A program made the translations under genes and the position numbers. The notes below the pieces were generated by a model. The model worked only from the letters and a program-made list of their open reading frames with translations, was not told the DNA's origin and searched no databases. This document shows, in pieces, positions 23,355 to 35,744 of a stretch of 64,000 nucleotides of DNA (positions are counted from its first letter, which is position 1; each line of letters opens with the position of its first letter). The stretch comes from Aradus depressus. Taxonomy: Eukaryota; Arthropoda; Insecta; Hemiptera; Aradidae. The stretch spans positions 20,276,562 to 20,340,561 of the forward strand of contig OY759217.1 of NCBI GenBank assembly GCA_963662175.1, written 5' to 3'.

Positions 23355-24835
23355 ATGAAGAAACAGAACTGGTTCTAAGATGTTGAAAGATAGGAATAGT
23401 TAAAGTAAGTATGGTCATTCTCACTAACTTTATTTTTAGTGGCTTTATTTATTTCCAGCTCTAAGCTATCAAGTTATCGCCTTTTTGAGTGAAAATAGTT
23501 GTATTTTATGCCTTCGGTTGGCCAAATGTATGGCTATTCTCGTATTTTTCAATTATAGTTAGTAATAATTTCAGTTTTTGAAACTTTTGTATCCTTTAAT
23601 TTTAGTTTTATCACTTTAAAATTAATATATATTTTAGAACAAGCAAATTTCTAAATTTAAAGACCAGGGATTTCCTAGCTGAAAGTCCAATCCCTTCATT
23701 ACTTATCTGACGTACTTATATGTACGATTCTCTATAAATATGTTGTCTTAGTTAATAACTACATCTGACGATAGTGTATTGCCAAAACCAATAGCTTATA
23801 ACTCTTGGAATAGACAAGAGCAGGTATTTGTTATAAATGTCCACAATATATTCGCCTTTTCAACGAAGAAATTGCCATTAATGATTGTTTTTGACAACTG
23901 CCTATCAGCCATTTCAGAGTGCAGCGAGGTCGAGTGAATCTGCAAATCTCGCTTGAGTCTTGATGAGGGTTACGTTCAGTGTGATGATGCTACTATTTGA
24001 TTCGAGTGGACAAACTTCCACATAAAACTTACCATTCGCCCCAATCCTTTTATTTAAATATGAAAGGTAATATTTAAATTGTGATAATACATTTTGAAGC
24101 AGTACCCTCGTCCAACAAAGGAATGGAGCAACATTTACCAAAATTTGAAGCCATTAGAATCAAAAATCCATTTCTGATCTTGAGTCGAATTTCAATTTTT
24201 TAAATATGAAATCTTATTCACTTTATTCAGCTCATTGAGCAGACCAATATTCATGGGTTAATTACTCGAGTTGAAATTCGGGGTGGACTAAATTGAATTA
24301 AAACTGGGGGAACAAGATTGGGCTAAGTCAATTGGGAGGAGGGGGGTTGTTGGTAAAAAGAGATTGAGGGGGGGCAGACAATCCAGAATACAATCTGAAT
24401 ACAGATGTGGGTGGGGGTAGGAGGCAATCCTCGAAACAAGGCCCTCCTTCCCTATAAATATTTATAAATGGTAGATAAGGGCTCTCCGGAGGTAGGACAG
24501 AGCCAGACGACAGACCGTCATCACTTGTACACTCTTGAACAAGTCCTCAGACGAAGGCAAAGTCCATCGTCCAAAGAGAATTATATGAAAACGTGCAAAG
24601 CAGACTTAACAACTGTACCCGATATGGAGACCATCCCGTCCAACTATCAGAAGCCTAGAAAAAATACTATTATTATTAACCTGGTATATCCATTGCAGTA
24701 TTTTACTTAATTAATTACTTTAGTGTTTGCTAATAAGTTATTCGACTCCCTATTTTTAAAATTTCTTCTCTGCATAAATTCAAATAATGAGGTTTTTGCG
24801 TCAAATAAAAAACAAACAAAAAGTTATTACTGTTA
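23355..24835. other. unassigned AT-rich sequence
   Basis: No clear gene. The 80-codon plus-strand frame at 24468-24710 has ordinary amino-acid composition but no domain and no strong splice signals, so I leave it uncalled. A G-rich stretch lies at 24330-24420. Confidence 0.4.
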
Positions 24836-25095
24836 TAGAGTTAAGCCTCCTCCTCAATCTCCGTCTTCTCATTGGTCAATTCGGCTGAAAATCAATAGAT
24901 GTCCTCGTTTTGGATTCTCATACAAAATGTCGTATCGATATGTTCTATCGGATGTTCACAGGTACATAGTATTTTTTATTTTTATTTTTGGAATCTAGAG
25001 GGCGGAAAACATGAAATTCCGTTGAATACTCCACGTCGAATTTTTTATTTCATAACTTCCCCTATATTTCGTTTAGCTGGGGAAGTAAAAAACGG
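24836..25095 (-). repeat. family A repeat, 5' half, minus strand
   Basis: GAGTTAAGCCTCCTCC and AATTCGGCTGAAAATCAATAG are followed by ATTCCGTTGAATACT. It closes at the head CATAACTTCCCCTATA and AGCTGGGGAAGTAAAA. Confidence 0.7.
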
Positions 25096-25740
25096 GGTTC
25101 CTTCTGCAGATTTGACCCTTGGAGAAGTTTAATTAAATCAAGTAGATACTAGAAATTGTCATCGGATTTTCCTCGTTGACAAGTGTCATACGAGATAACT
25201 TTACAGGACTTTGCAGTAGATACTGGGATTGTGTACTGTTTATTCATCTCTGTGGCTAATTAAATCTGCCCTAGCAACTCCGGGAACCCCGTTTTTTTTT
25301 TGTTTTTTTTATTATTATTCGGGGCGAAATACTCGAATCAGTTATTAGAATTAGGCCGTCGAACAGCTTCCTATATAGTTTTGTCTCTCAATGCTGGCTG
25401 CTCAGAGCAATTTGTAAAATCTAAGAGAGGCCATCCTGCTTTGATTTTGTTTTTTATTTCCCGAGCTAACCTAACATAGGGTGGAAAAAAAAAAAAAAAA
25501 CGAAAAAAATATTAAAATTCTGTCTTGTTTATTTAATTTTATTTTTTTCTATTCACCAAATTCGTCTGCATAGCCCACCGACGGAAATTTTGACCTAAGC
25601 TAAGAAACCTCTTTGCGCACCCGAACCTTGCAGAAGGTACTGATGGGATTGTTTGATGAATGGTCACAAAGATAACGCTAGTTTTGTCTCTCGCTGACTG
25701 CACAGCGGATATTTTTTCAGAGACCATAGAACCGCGATTC
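25096..25740. other. unassigned sequence with homopolymer tracts
   Basis: Poly-T at 25294-25315 and poly-A at 25484-25500. No gene. Confidence 0.45.
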
Positions 25741-25754
25741 TTTTTTTTTTTCTA

Positions 25755-25855
25755 CATACCCTCGGTATGCAGTCTAGGGGAAGATATGAAATCGGTCAAA
25801 AGTGTTTTCACCGGACTCCCTTAATTTCAAAACTGAAAAAATGACAAGTCTGTAC

Positions 25856-25889
<34 letters not shown>

Positions 25890-25900
25890 CTAGCAAATTG
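25755..25900 (+). repeat. family A repeat, 5' head fragment
   Basis: TAGGGGAAGATATGAAATCG, GTCAAAAGTGTTTTCACCGG and TTCAAAACTGAAAAAATGAC match the family A head. A TA/T microsatellite follows, and SINE B starts at 25901. Confidence 0.6.
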
Positions 25901-26172
25901 TTAGTTATTATGACTCATGTCCAAGCTTTAAATACGAAGAGTCATATTGCCTACTACCAGAACGCTCTTCCGTCGCTCTGGTGGACATGATCCCAACTCT
26001 ATTGTGGGAGTACTAAATTGTGCTTACTCAGGTTTTGTTACCTAGAGGGGTCTTTAACGAGCACCTCACATCGCACAGGCTGGGGACCATCGCTTAATGT
26101 CCCAACCGACGGATGACTGGCCGGGTTTTGATCCCGCGATCTTAGTAGGCTAGCACTCTACCTCTAGCCCTC
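25901..26172 (-). repeat. tRNA-derived SINE B copy, partly deleted
   Basis: The conserved core on the minus strand includes GAGCGTTCTGGTAGTAGGC and AAGCTTGGACATGAGTCATA. The post-head hairpin is deleted. The head reads GAGGGCTAGAGG. Confidence 0.75.
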
Positions 26173-27003
26173 AATAGCTCAATATATTTTTACAAATTCT
26201 TGTGAAAATCCGAAATATAAGGTTTTTTCTTGTGATTCTTTGACCAGAACTATTTTTTCCCACTCTCCATTCCTGGGCAATGCAATGCACTGCCCGCTCA
26301 TCTCTTCTTCCAGAGTTGGACGTAAGAACTCATCAATGTCTGACATACTGCGTCTACAGAAGTACCAAGCTACAATTTGACCAGTACCAAATTATTATTT
26401 TGAATTTCATACTTTATGCTGTAGTAACGAAAAGTGTCTCACCATCTTATAAATCGTTACTTTTCTAAGGCTGATAGAATTCCGCGGACTGCTGGCCCCT
26501 TCTAGAAGAGTTGATCTATTTTCTATTCTCTATTTCTATCTATCCACTCTTCGATATCCCTTTATCATAGATATACTGATCCTTCTTTTCCTTCATCTAA
26601 ATCCTTGCATCCCATCCGGCCCTCTAAATCATCCCTTATTTCTATCCTAGAAAAGTGGAAAAATATTTTCCAATTTACCTCACCCAACTGAAATGCAGTT
26701 GACTCTCGAATACCTTGATTAATAATCCTGTAATTTGTTATTCTCTTTCAACACAATGACTACAACAATGTGCAGTAACTGATTACCAACCATCATCACT
26801 GGCATAGAAAAGTGGTATCGTCCCACCGAAATCTTAAATGCAATTTATCATACGCTAAAAAATAATGTAGATTGTTGAAAAATAAAATTAACAGATAAAA
26901 AGAGGAAAGAGGCGCGCTTTCTCACCTGATCAGTTTAACCTCTTCTTCCCAGACCATGCTATACGTCTGTATCGATCTCTCTCACAGTCTACTGTTAATT
27001 TTC
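26173..27003. other. unassigned sequence
   Basis: No gene, RNA or repeat recognised. Confidence 0.45.
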
Positions 27004-27233
27004 GACCGAGGTTTTTTACCTGGAAGGTAAAAAAACCTTGTGCATGCCGTTCTTCGGATGAGACGTTAATGAGTCTATGCGATGTTAGGTATTCGTTAAA
27101 GACCCTACCCTAGGTGAATCAAATTTAAATAAGCAAAATTTAGGACTACCTCAGTTGCGTCGGGGACCATGTCCAGCAGAGTGACGAAAGAGGCGATATG
27201 TGACCTCGTAGTTGCTTGAATCACAAAAACTAA
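27004..27233 (+). repeat. SINE B copy lacking the tRNA head
   Basis: It starts at the post-head hairpin GGTTTTTTACC/GGTAAAAAAACC, continues through the core and ends AAAACTAAC. It is in tandem with the next copy. Confidence 0.7.
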
Positions 27234-27290
27234 CTTTACTGATAATATTATTTAAATATTTAATATTCAATTAATATAAACAAATTTTTT

Positions 27291-27613
27291 GAGGGCGCCG
27301 ATAGCTCAGTGGTGTGCGTGCTTGTCTCCTGAGCTCAAGATCGTGGGCTCGAAACCCGACTGACACCCTTAGTTTATTTTATCTGGGAGGTAAAATAAAC
27401 TTAAGCACGCTGTCCTTCGTATGGGACGTTAAGCGATGGTCCCGAGCCTGTACGATGTCAGGTACTCGTTAAAGACCCCTACCCTAGGTAAATACAAATT
27501 TAGTGTAGGCAAAATTTAGAACTCATGTCAACCAGAGTGACGAAAGAGCGCACTGGTAGTAGGCGATATGACCTGGTAGTTAAAGCCCGGGCATGAGTCA
27601 TAAAACCTAACTT
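27291..27613 (+). repeat. SINE B, full-length copy
   Basis: GAGGGCGCCGATAGCTCAGT gives the A-box region and GGCTCGAAACCC the B-box. The hairpin GTTTATTTTA/TAAAATAAAC is followed by a ~200-bp core and the 3' end AAACCTAACTTAACC. Best copy in the window for building a consensus. Confidence 0.85.
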
Positions 27614-27660
27614 AACCTAGCCTATAAACAAATTTTCATTGACAACACAACTAGTTTTAT

Positions 27661-27910
27661 AGTTAGTTATTATGACTCATGCCCGAGCTTTAACTAACAG
27701 GTCATATCGCCTACTACCAGAGCGCTCTTTCGTCACTCTGGTGAACATGAGCCCGACTCTACTATGGGAGTCCTAAGTTTTGTCTACCCTAAATTTTTAT
27801 TCACCTAGGGCAGGGGTCTTTAACGACTATCTGACATCGTACAGGCTCGGGACTATCGCTTGAAGGCCTCAGAAGGCGAGCATGCATACCACTGAGCTAC
27901 CAGCGCCCTC
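27661..27910 (-). repeat. SINE B copy, minus strand, partly deleted
   Basis: Faces the previous copy tail to tail across 47 bp. Head GAGGGCGCTGGTAGCTCAGT. The B-box and hairpin are deleted. Confidence 0.8.
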
Positions 27911-28720
27911 AACTAGTTTTATATATTAGATAGGAATAATCATCTACTTCACTGTTATTTTCACTACCTTAACCCTAAAAACACTTCTCTCTCTAGACTG
28001 TCCACCTACACATCTCTTCTTCGACTGTTTCTCCTTATTTAGAACAGCTGATCGTCGTCTTTTGTTCTACATTCATTGGTTGTTCACATTTCGTTTTAAA
28101 ACAAAATGCGACTAGTTCATTTGTGTATATTTATTCACTAGCTAAGTTACTTGACTCCTAACAGCTGTTTTTATACATATAATAATAATTAATTTTATAA
28201 TATATTAATAATCTTAATGTCCATATGTTTACTCTATCGAGAAGTATTCGTATGGACACATGCAGAAATATCTGACCGATAGCGTAAGTTCCCCTATAAT
28301 ACCACGTTAACTGGGGAAGTGAATGGTACCTGGTTTATATGAGAGAATTACTTGATTTGATTTATTATATTTAAAAAAAATATAAGTTGAAAAGTTTTGT
28401 AGGAAGAGAGGCAAAGTTATTAAAATTGGCTTACAAAGAGTTGAAGACCTTTAAGAAGGAATTAAAAGTATTTTACGCTATAAGTTTGTAACAGTGCAAA
28501 GTTCGATAAGGAAACGCGCGGGCCTTTGTACTTATTTTAAAGTATTTTTATACCAAAATCTAGTTCATGTATTTACTGTTCACAATGTTAGGGTTACTTT
28601 TCATATTTTATATAAAATAAATAAAAATATGGAATATAAATAGTGAGAAAGAATAGAAGAGAATAGAAATAGTGAAGAAAGAAAATTCAATGTTAGAGCA
28701 GGAACAAGCGTACCTTTTAT
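27911..28720. other. unassigned AT-rich sequence
   Basis: No gene recognised. A family A-like CATGCAGAAATATCTGACCG..CTGGGGAAGTGAATGG stretch at 28255-28325 may be a decayed copy. Confidence 0.4.
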
Positions 28721-28723
28721 ATG

Positions 28724-29285
28724 TTACTTCCCAAGTATAGGGGAAGTTATATAATCGGTCAGGAATTCGATGTAGAGTTTTCAACGAAATTTCTTGATTT
28801 ACAACCTCCTGATTCCAAAAATGAGAAAAAAATGCTGTCTGTCTGGGAACACGATAGCTCCCGATAGTACCGAAATTGTATATGTGTAACCAGAGAACTT
28901 CAAGGACGGTATCTATAGATTTTCAGCTGAAGGGAAGGAAGGATTTAGGGGTGGCTGCCGTTTTAATGAATGTATTGACATGAAATTTGATATGTATATT
29001 CAAAGCCTTATAATGACATCATCTATTAATTTGCAGCGGAATCATACGAAGGGAAGGGAGGGGATCAGAGGAGGGACTAAAATTAAAAATCCTAATAACT
29101 GCCGATGAAATAAATGTATCGACACAAAATTTAGAATGAGGATTCAGAGCCAACTATGTAAGTCAATTATTGAATTTTAGCTTAAATAGACGATTGGCTT
29201 TGGTGGGAGAGCGAAAACTTGAGTGATCAATTCGTGCTGGTGAAGTACATAGCCGGTGATTCACCGACATCTGTTTTTATTTTTT
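28724..29285 (+). repeat. family A repeat, full-length copy
   Basis: The head TTACTTCCCAAGTATAGGG and AATCGGTCAGGAATTCGATG is followed by a GTCTGTCTGGGAACACGATAG block. Two body units contain ATGAATGTATTGACATGAA and AAATGTATCGACACAAAA. It ends GGTGGGAGAGCGAAAAC and GCTGGTGAAGTACATAGCCG. Good reference copy. Confidence 0.85.
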
Positions 29286-29340
29286 TGAAAATAGCTGGAA
29301 TCCCTCAAGGAACTGTACAGTAACTCTACACACTATACAC

Positions 29341-29586
29341 TAAATAAGTAATTAGATTTATCAGTCTAACATATTTTTTTATTTAAACCACAACTAGTTT
29401 CGGCAATTTGCCATCTTCAGTTGGTGAATCTTTCTAGAGAAGAGGTCAAGGAGTGATACTGATACTCGAACGTGTCCCTTGACCTCTTTTCTAGAAAGAT
29501 TCACCACCTGAAGATGGCAAATTGCCGAAACTAGTGGTTTAAATTTAAAAAATATGTTGGACTGATAAATCTAATTACTTTATTTA
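29341..29586. mobile_element. P-type fold-back with a hammerhead-like motif in each arm
   Basis: Arms of about 115 bp, nearly complementary, surround a ~12-bp loop. Right arm (plus): CTGAAGA 29508-29514, T, GGCAA/TTGCC hairpin, GAA, ACTAGT. Left arm (minus): the same motif over 29390-29420, with ACTAGT followed by T and GTGGT. The 5' stem from the right arm (ACCAC) and the 3' stem from the left arm (GTGGT) are exact complements. This suggests a once-perfect stem I. Confidence 0.7.
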
Positions 29587-29689
29587 ACAAGTTAGTCCAC
29601 TTCATCTGCCTACCACCAAGAAATACACTATACACTCCATCCTAAAATCATGATCTCTACCACTCAGCAATCTATGCTTCAAATCCTCC

Positions 29690-29880
29690 TAATGAGGTTT
29701 TAAATTTACATACACAATTTTGGGTCGATATATTCATTACAACGGCAGTTATTAGAGTTTTTGTGTTAAGCCTCCCTCCATGTTCCTCCTTTCCCTTGGC
29801 CGATTTGGCTGAGTGTTGGTTCTGGAGGCGGGAAAATTATATCGGGAGTTATCACACACACACACGCACAGAGACTACGC
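29690..29880 (-). repeat. family A body unit, minus strand
   Basis: TTGGGTCGATATATTCATTA, CAACGGCAGTTATTAGAG and TTTTGTGTTAAGCCTCC. Confidence 0.65.
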
Positions 29881-29938
29881 CAAATTATAATATTCAGTGA
29901 ACGTTCGTTGAAAAATCTATCTCAGATTTTCGCACAAT

Positions 29939-30127
29939 TCTTCTCGAGCTTTAACAACTCATATCGCCTACTACCTGAGCGCTCTTTCGTCACTCTGATG
30001 GACATGAGCCCGACTACAGTGAGAGTACTAAATTTAGTCTACTCAGGTTTTGTTAACGAAGACATCTCACAGCTTCGGAATTATCGCTTAACGTCCCATC
30101 CCAGACCTCTGTGCTACCGGCGCCCTC
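29939..30127 (-). repeat. SINE B copy, internally deleted
   Basis: Core block CATATCGCCTACTACCTGAG is present, and the copy ends CCGGCGCCCTC. Several internal deletions remove the hairpin and part of the core. Confidence 0.7.
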
Positions 30128-31387
30128 ATACTATAGATAAATGGTAAAATATTACAGCTGTCGAAAAATATATTATTGTTAATGAATATTATAAAGAGCT
30201 ACATTCAAAGAAAATTTCAATAGAGAGAAATGTTCAAATCCCCGACATAAATATTGGGTCTGGTTTTGGAGTGAGTTGCCTTAGTCCTAATGTAATGTAA
30301 AGGGAGGCACTGAAAGGAGTTGAAACTCCTCCAAAAGACGCTTGGCCGAGCGCCAGCCAGATAATTGGCTGCTTTACACACCATTTTAGGATTAGGAGAC
30401 AGTCATTTTATTTGGAAAGCCCTGGATCTCATGGCAAGTTGGAATACCATTATAACCAATGGCAGTAACAATTATTGTACACTTCTCTTCCAAAGTAACA
30501 AAATTAATATAAATATAAATTGAAATTAAATTTAAAAAAAAAGTATTCTGGGACCGTGCTTCCCTAAGAATAAATACATAAAAAATCAAAAAGAAAAGAA
30601 ACAATAAAATAAAATATCAGCTAGTCATAAAAAAAGAGAAAAAAATAGTATGAAAAAAATAATAAATATAAATAAATGAAAAATAAACATTAATAAATGA
30701 AAAACAAATTTATTTTGTCTTTAATTAATGAAAATGCAACTGTTGCTGGGTGCAACAACCAGCATCTATGATGTATTTACAGATATGTTGGCGTGAATGG
30801 CGTGTGAGAGAAAGGCCAACCAGTGGTAGGTCCTCGGGACGATTTACCAGAATTATTAATACACTGTAAGTGTGAGCATGTCACAATAAGAACAAAAACA
30901 ATAATACTAAAAAAATAAATAAAAAGGAATTGAAAGACAATTTTGATGGATGGGTAGTTAAGGTAATAAAAGCAAAGAAGTTAGTGTTGAGAAATTATAA
31001 GAACGAAGATTATTCAAGGTGGCAATAAGACTCGGTTCCATCTCCTTAGTATCTGGTTTGTATTTGTGTAAAGATTCTTAAAAATCATTTTGTAAGTAGT
31101 ATGTATTGTCTGGGGTATTGTATGCATCATGAGATCGTAATGAAGTAATGAAAAATAAATATAAATAAGTAATTAAACAACTTAATTAAAAGGAAAATAA
31201 ATATATCAAAAATACAGACAAAAAGGAGATAAATTAAAAATATATAAGAAAGGGGAGGATGGCCATATTGATTTAAAGGAACAATAAAATATAATAAATA
31301 AATAAATGGAATAAATACAGATAATAAAAATTGATTTTGAAATGTAGGAAAATACACAGGAAGGGTAATGAAAGACTAATCAGAGAG
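30128..31387. other. AT-rich sequence with long A/T low-complexity tracts
   Basis: 30400-30460 (minus) and 31572-31612 (plus) share GGTATTCC and CATGAGATCCAGGG, part of an unnamed dispersed repeat. Apparent minus-strand frames are F/Y/I low complexity. No gene. Confidence 0.45.
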
Positions 31388-31650
31388 AGAGGAATGCTAT
31401 TTCGTCACTCAGGTGGACAAGAGCCAGATTCTACAGAGGAAGTCCTAAATTCTCTCTACCCGGGTTCAGTTATCTAAGGTCTTTAGCGAGTACTTGACAT
31501 AGCTAAAGGTCGGGATCATTGCTTAAAGTCCCATCCGTAGGACGTCGGACTCAAGTTTCTTTACCTCCCGTTGGTAATAATGGTATTCCTGCCATGAGAT
31601 CCAGGGTTGGGAGGTAAAGATGGCACACTGTTCACTCGGCTAGTGCCCTA
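31388..31650 (-). repeat. diverged SINE B copy with an insertion
   Basis: The core (TTCGTCACTCAGGTGGACAA, TCTTTAGCGAGTACTTGAC) is intact. The hairpin region is interrupted by about 50 bp including GGTATTCCTGCCATGAGATC, the dispersed repeat also seen at 30.4 kb. Confidence 0.6.
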
Positions 31651-33740
31651 AGTTTTCTTGCGCCCCCTTCGAACAGGTCAGGTTGTTAAGAGAACTCGTT
31701 TCACCCTCCCCTGGCTACGTTCTACATTTGATTGGGTGGCTCTGTACGTGATTTGAGAATGGCCGGCCACCTGTCTGTGGCTGAGTGACAGTTATATGGC
31801 CCAACCATAAAACCCTACTCTGGTCTCCAGCTGGAATTATCTACTTATAGCATATAAAACCAATGTTGACCTTTTTCGATTTTCTTCTATTTTCTTCCAT
31901 GGGTCCCCCACATAAAATCCAAGCCTATGTCAAATCTTGCAATGAAAAGCAGATATCTTTTTAAATTATATCCCTTATATTAATTCGGTTTAGTGACATC
32001 AAATCAGCTGATCGCTTTTTCAGTCACTTCTAACTGAGAAAGAAGGTTGAAACTTGAATATGCCACATTGCAGTTGAACGGTTCACCATCATGTAATTTT
32101 TTTGACGTTTGCTTGATTTATGCAAAAACCATTAGTTCTGTGGAAAAATCAATGATTATAAATAATGTTCCTTACAAAATTTTTGATTAATCAGTTTTGT
32201 CAATTTTGAAGTAAGACAAAAGTGCACAGAGTTATGGCGTCTTAAGTATTGCTTTCTCTAACAACAACAAAAATATATATTAATCAACAGCTGTAAAATA
32301 AAACCTATAATAGGTTTAAAATAAATAACTAAAAAGGAAAAAAATAATATTAAAAAAAGTTTTCAAAAATATATTTTATATATCAATTATTACCAGAATT
32401 TATTATAATTAATATTATATAGAAATTAATTATAAACAACCCGTAAACTCGACAGATAGTAAAGAAGAATATCTGTGGAGGAACACTGCCAAGAAAATAA
32501 AAAGGAAAGTTATGTATAAATAATGTTTTTGTATACGAAACACGATTTTTATCTCATGGTTATTTTATTTTTTTTGAACAATAAGAAAAAAAATTTCATT
32601 TCCGAACTTCATTTGTACTAGTCACTATTCCAATCAAAACTTCTCATGTTTAACAACTTACCGTGTTAAAAGTTTAAGTTCAGAACTTACATTTTTCGAA
32701 TGTGAGACTATAATCGCCTCGTAATTATAATCATTTGTTTTTTGTTTTCACAAATTTGTCTTCGAAGAAAAATATTTGAAAAAATAATTCCTCTATTCCT
32801 TCTTCACAAGTTATACTTTTTTTTTAAAATGGCAGCCCACATCAAGAAACTTCTAGGAAGATCTGCCAACCTTCTCTGGAGAGGTCCACTACATCTCAGC
32901 TAGCATGAAGTTTTCAGACTGCAGTCGTGAATATACCAAGACATTTTATTTGTATTTTTATTTTTCATTTATGATTATTTGTGAATCATAATTTTCGAAT
33001 ATACTGAAGCTATATATATTTCTGTATGTACAGATATTCAATTTCCATAAGCACTTCCTCCAGATTATGTCGTTATCCATGGAGAGTACCCTGAGCGGTT
33101 GGTAGACCGCACCTCACAGAAGACAGTGCAGATTTTGTCTCTGATGTGGTTTTGATCCCCTCGCCTTGCTCACAACTCAAACAAGAATGTCGGGCCACAT
33201 TTTTGAGCTCTGGTCTGAGGGGAGTCTGTTTGACTAAAGTGAAGTCGCCGGAGGCTACTCGCACAAACAGAGGCCGCCAACCTCCTCCAACTCTGGAGTC
33301 CTGAGGTTTCCTGGAGATCTAGTCTCGCACTCTCTCTCTCTGTTTAAACAGATCTCCCAGCTTCTCCCTCCACTCCCAGATTCGTCTCAAACCACAGACA
33401 CCCTGGATACTAAATAATTAGTTAGGTGATCTGTATCCCTCCTAGTTTCCTCCATCTCTTCTTAGAACCAATGATTATTATAGATGTAATCAGGGCTTAA
33501 TTTCTGACGGAAAGCCAAGCTGTCCAAATTTTGATTTGATCGAACAAAAATCAAGATATCGAACTGTTTAACAAAAAAAAATTTTTTTCTTTTCTTTTTG
33601 TATAATACATGGTACAAAAATACCAAATATGAAGCCTCAAAAATAGTCTGGAATGAAGCTACAATAAAAAGTAAAGAAAGAACGTATGTTTAAAAAAAAA
33701 AATTACCTATTTCATAATGTATATATAATATGGAAGTGAG
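31651..33740. other. unassigned sequence with GC-richer islands
   Basis: Islands at 31650-31830, 32830-32930 and 33080-33420. A pyrimidine-rich CTCTCTCTCTCTGTTTAAACAG at 33333-33354 resembles a splice acceptor. The frame after it runs 21 codons (ISQLLPPLPDSS..) to a stop near 33417, so a terminal exon is possible but unsupported by a partner exon. Confidence 0.35.
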
Positions 33741-33745
33741 GGATG

Positions 33746-34043
33746 CTCAAGAATGTGGGTTCGTAACCCGACCGAGGCCCTTAGTTTATTTTAGCTGGGA
33801 GGTAAAATAAACATAAGCACGCCGTCGTTACGGGACGTTAAGCGATGGTCCCCAGCCTGTACGATGTCAGGTACTCGTTAAAGACCCCTACCCTAGGTGA
33901 ATAAAAATTTGGGGTAGGCAAAATTTAGGACTATCACAGTAGAGTCGGGCTCATGTCCACCAGAGTGACGAAAGAGCGCTTTGGTAGCAGGCGATATGAC
34001 CTCGTTGTTAAAGCCTGGGCATGAGTCATAAAACCTAACCTAA
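33746..34043 (+). repeat. SINE B copy lacking the first half of the tRNA head
   Basis: It starts CTCAAGAATGTGGGTTCG, keeps the B-box and hairpin GTTTATTTTA/TAAAATAAAC, and ends ATAAAACCTAACC. Confidence 0.8.
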
Positions 34044-34044
34044 T

Positions 34045-34460
34045 ACAGAAGTACTTTCGGTATTGCTACCGTCTTTAGCCACGACTTAACAAAATAATAA
34101 ATGAAAGTTCAACCAATTTACAACCCAAACGGTACTCTTCCTTCAGCCCCCACGGGTTTTTTTCTGTCCCTCCTGTACAGTTATGTCTTAAAATATGAAA
34201 AACATTAAAAATAATATTTCGTCTCTAATTTAAATCTTAATAATAAAAGAACATTTTGTAATGGTAAGCACTGATTAAAATACAAATATATATGCATATA
34301 TGAAATACATGAAAGAGCTGAAGGAAGGGTACCGTTTGGATTGCAAACTGGTTGAACTTTCTAATAGTATTTGTTAAGTTGTGGCTGAAGATGGTAGCAA
34401 TACGAAAAGTATATATATTTGTGAAATAGACAATATTTTTGAAAAACATACGTTTTTTAT
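34045..34460. mobile_element. P-type fold-back with ~160-bp loop and hammerhead-like motifs
   Basis: Arms at about 34048-34145 and 34310-34420 match in inverse orientation. Left motif (minus, 34045-34082): CTAAAGA, C, GGTA-GCAA-TACC hairpin, GAA, AGTACT, T. Right motif (plus) starts CTGAAGA at 34385 with an eroded hairpin. The distal tail GACAATATTTTTGAAAAACA recurs at the Tigger-split copy. Confidence 0.65.
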
Positions 34461-35744
34461 TTACTTTTTATCAAGATTTTCACAATATCTTAACTTAAAC
34501 AAGTCCTGTCTTTCCAATTCACGTCATGACACCTTTAATAATTCCTCTAAACTACCTATATTTCAAACTTTATTGAAACCATAATGAATATTTTGGGTGG
34601 CGAAAAAAAAACTTACGACGTTACTTTTTAAACATTTTCCTTTTTTCTTTTTTTTTTTTTTGAAAAAGTTCTATGTTATAATGGTGAAAAAGAAAATGCC
34701 ACCTACCAATTGCAAGGTTGCCAACCGTGAAAATCCCTGAGATGGACGTTTATCCAACCATTCTCACTCCGACACGGCCCTCCGACATCTTAAAAGGCAC
34801 CCCTCTTATTTATGGTCCCCTCTATATTCTTTTTTGTGAGTCCTACCAGTGGTTGGCACTCAATTACATCACCAACTTTTATATTTTGTTTATATTATTC
34901 CATTTATTTTATATTATTCCATTATCATTTCAAACTGAGTGCAACTTAAAAAATAAATAAATGAGAGTATTCATTAACACTTACTCATAACAGAAATGAA
35001 AAATTAATGGGTTTAGTTGAAAAGATCCAGTTTCTGCAAGAATCGTAGCATCAGTGGAAGAAAATAGAAGAGGCACTTGTTGAAGCACCTCAAAAAAATG
35101 GAAGAAAATATGGAATAGACAGGCCAAGAAAGTAGAAAAATACACTGCTTACAAAGGTTCGAGAACGATTTTGGTTAGAAGATGACTTCAAGAGGATAGA
35201 AGAAAAGATGGAAAGACAGGCAAAGGAAGATGCGGGGAATTCTCCTTACGGAGATTGGAGGACGATCTCAAAAGTCCGGTATCTGCAAGTACCGTAGCTT
35301 TAAGAAGAAGAAAAGTGACACCTTTAAATAAACTAGTATATCCATACCAGAATGTATAACTCTCGTTTGTCAGTTGCTCTTTTAAGAAATGTAATTTGGA
35401 TGTCTTTGTAGACACCAAAAATTACCAAAATAACGAAAAAATATTTTAATTATATAAATGGATTAAGTGAACAATAGAAGGTCAAAAAATAAGTAAAGAA
35501 AGTCTATTCAGTAGTTTAAAAAAAAGAAATTTTAATTAAAGAAAAAGGTGGAGAAGGTTGGAATCAGTTCACGAGGTCTCCCCATGTTTCATCCCTTTAT
35601 GAGTATGTACAATGGGACGAGAGAGCTCGGGGAGGCGGAATAAAGAGATGAGGCTCTTTGAAAATGTAAAAATCCGGAATAGGTGAGGTAGGTAATAATA
35701 AGAAGGGTAGGTAATGTGGGATCTTAATATAGGGGAGAGTGGAG
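34461..35744. other. unassigned sequence
   Basis: Purine-rich 35030-35290 contains repeated GAAGA and GGAAGACAGG-like words but no frame I can assign. No gene. Confidence 0.4.

Noticed and set aside
24468..24710. Possible exon or small gene
   Set aside because: Amino-acid composition is plausible, but there is no domain, no strong acceptor or donor and no partner exon.
27291..27365. Possible functional tRNA gene
   Set aside because: A- and B-box-like segments are present, but no full cloverleaf with an anticodon arm could be drawn, and the same head occurs in many SINE B copies.
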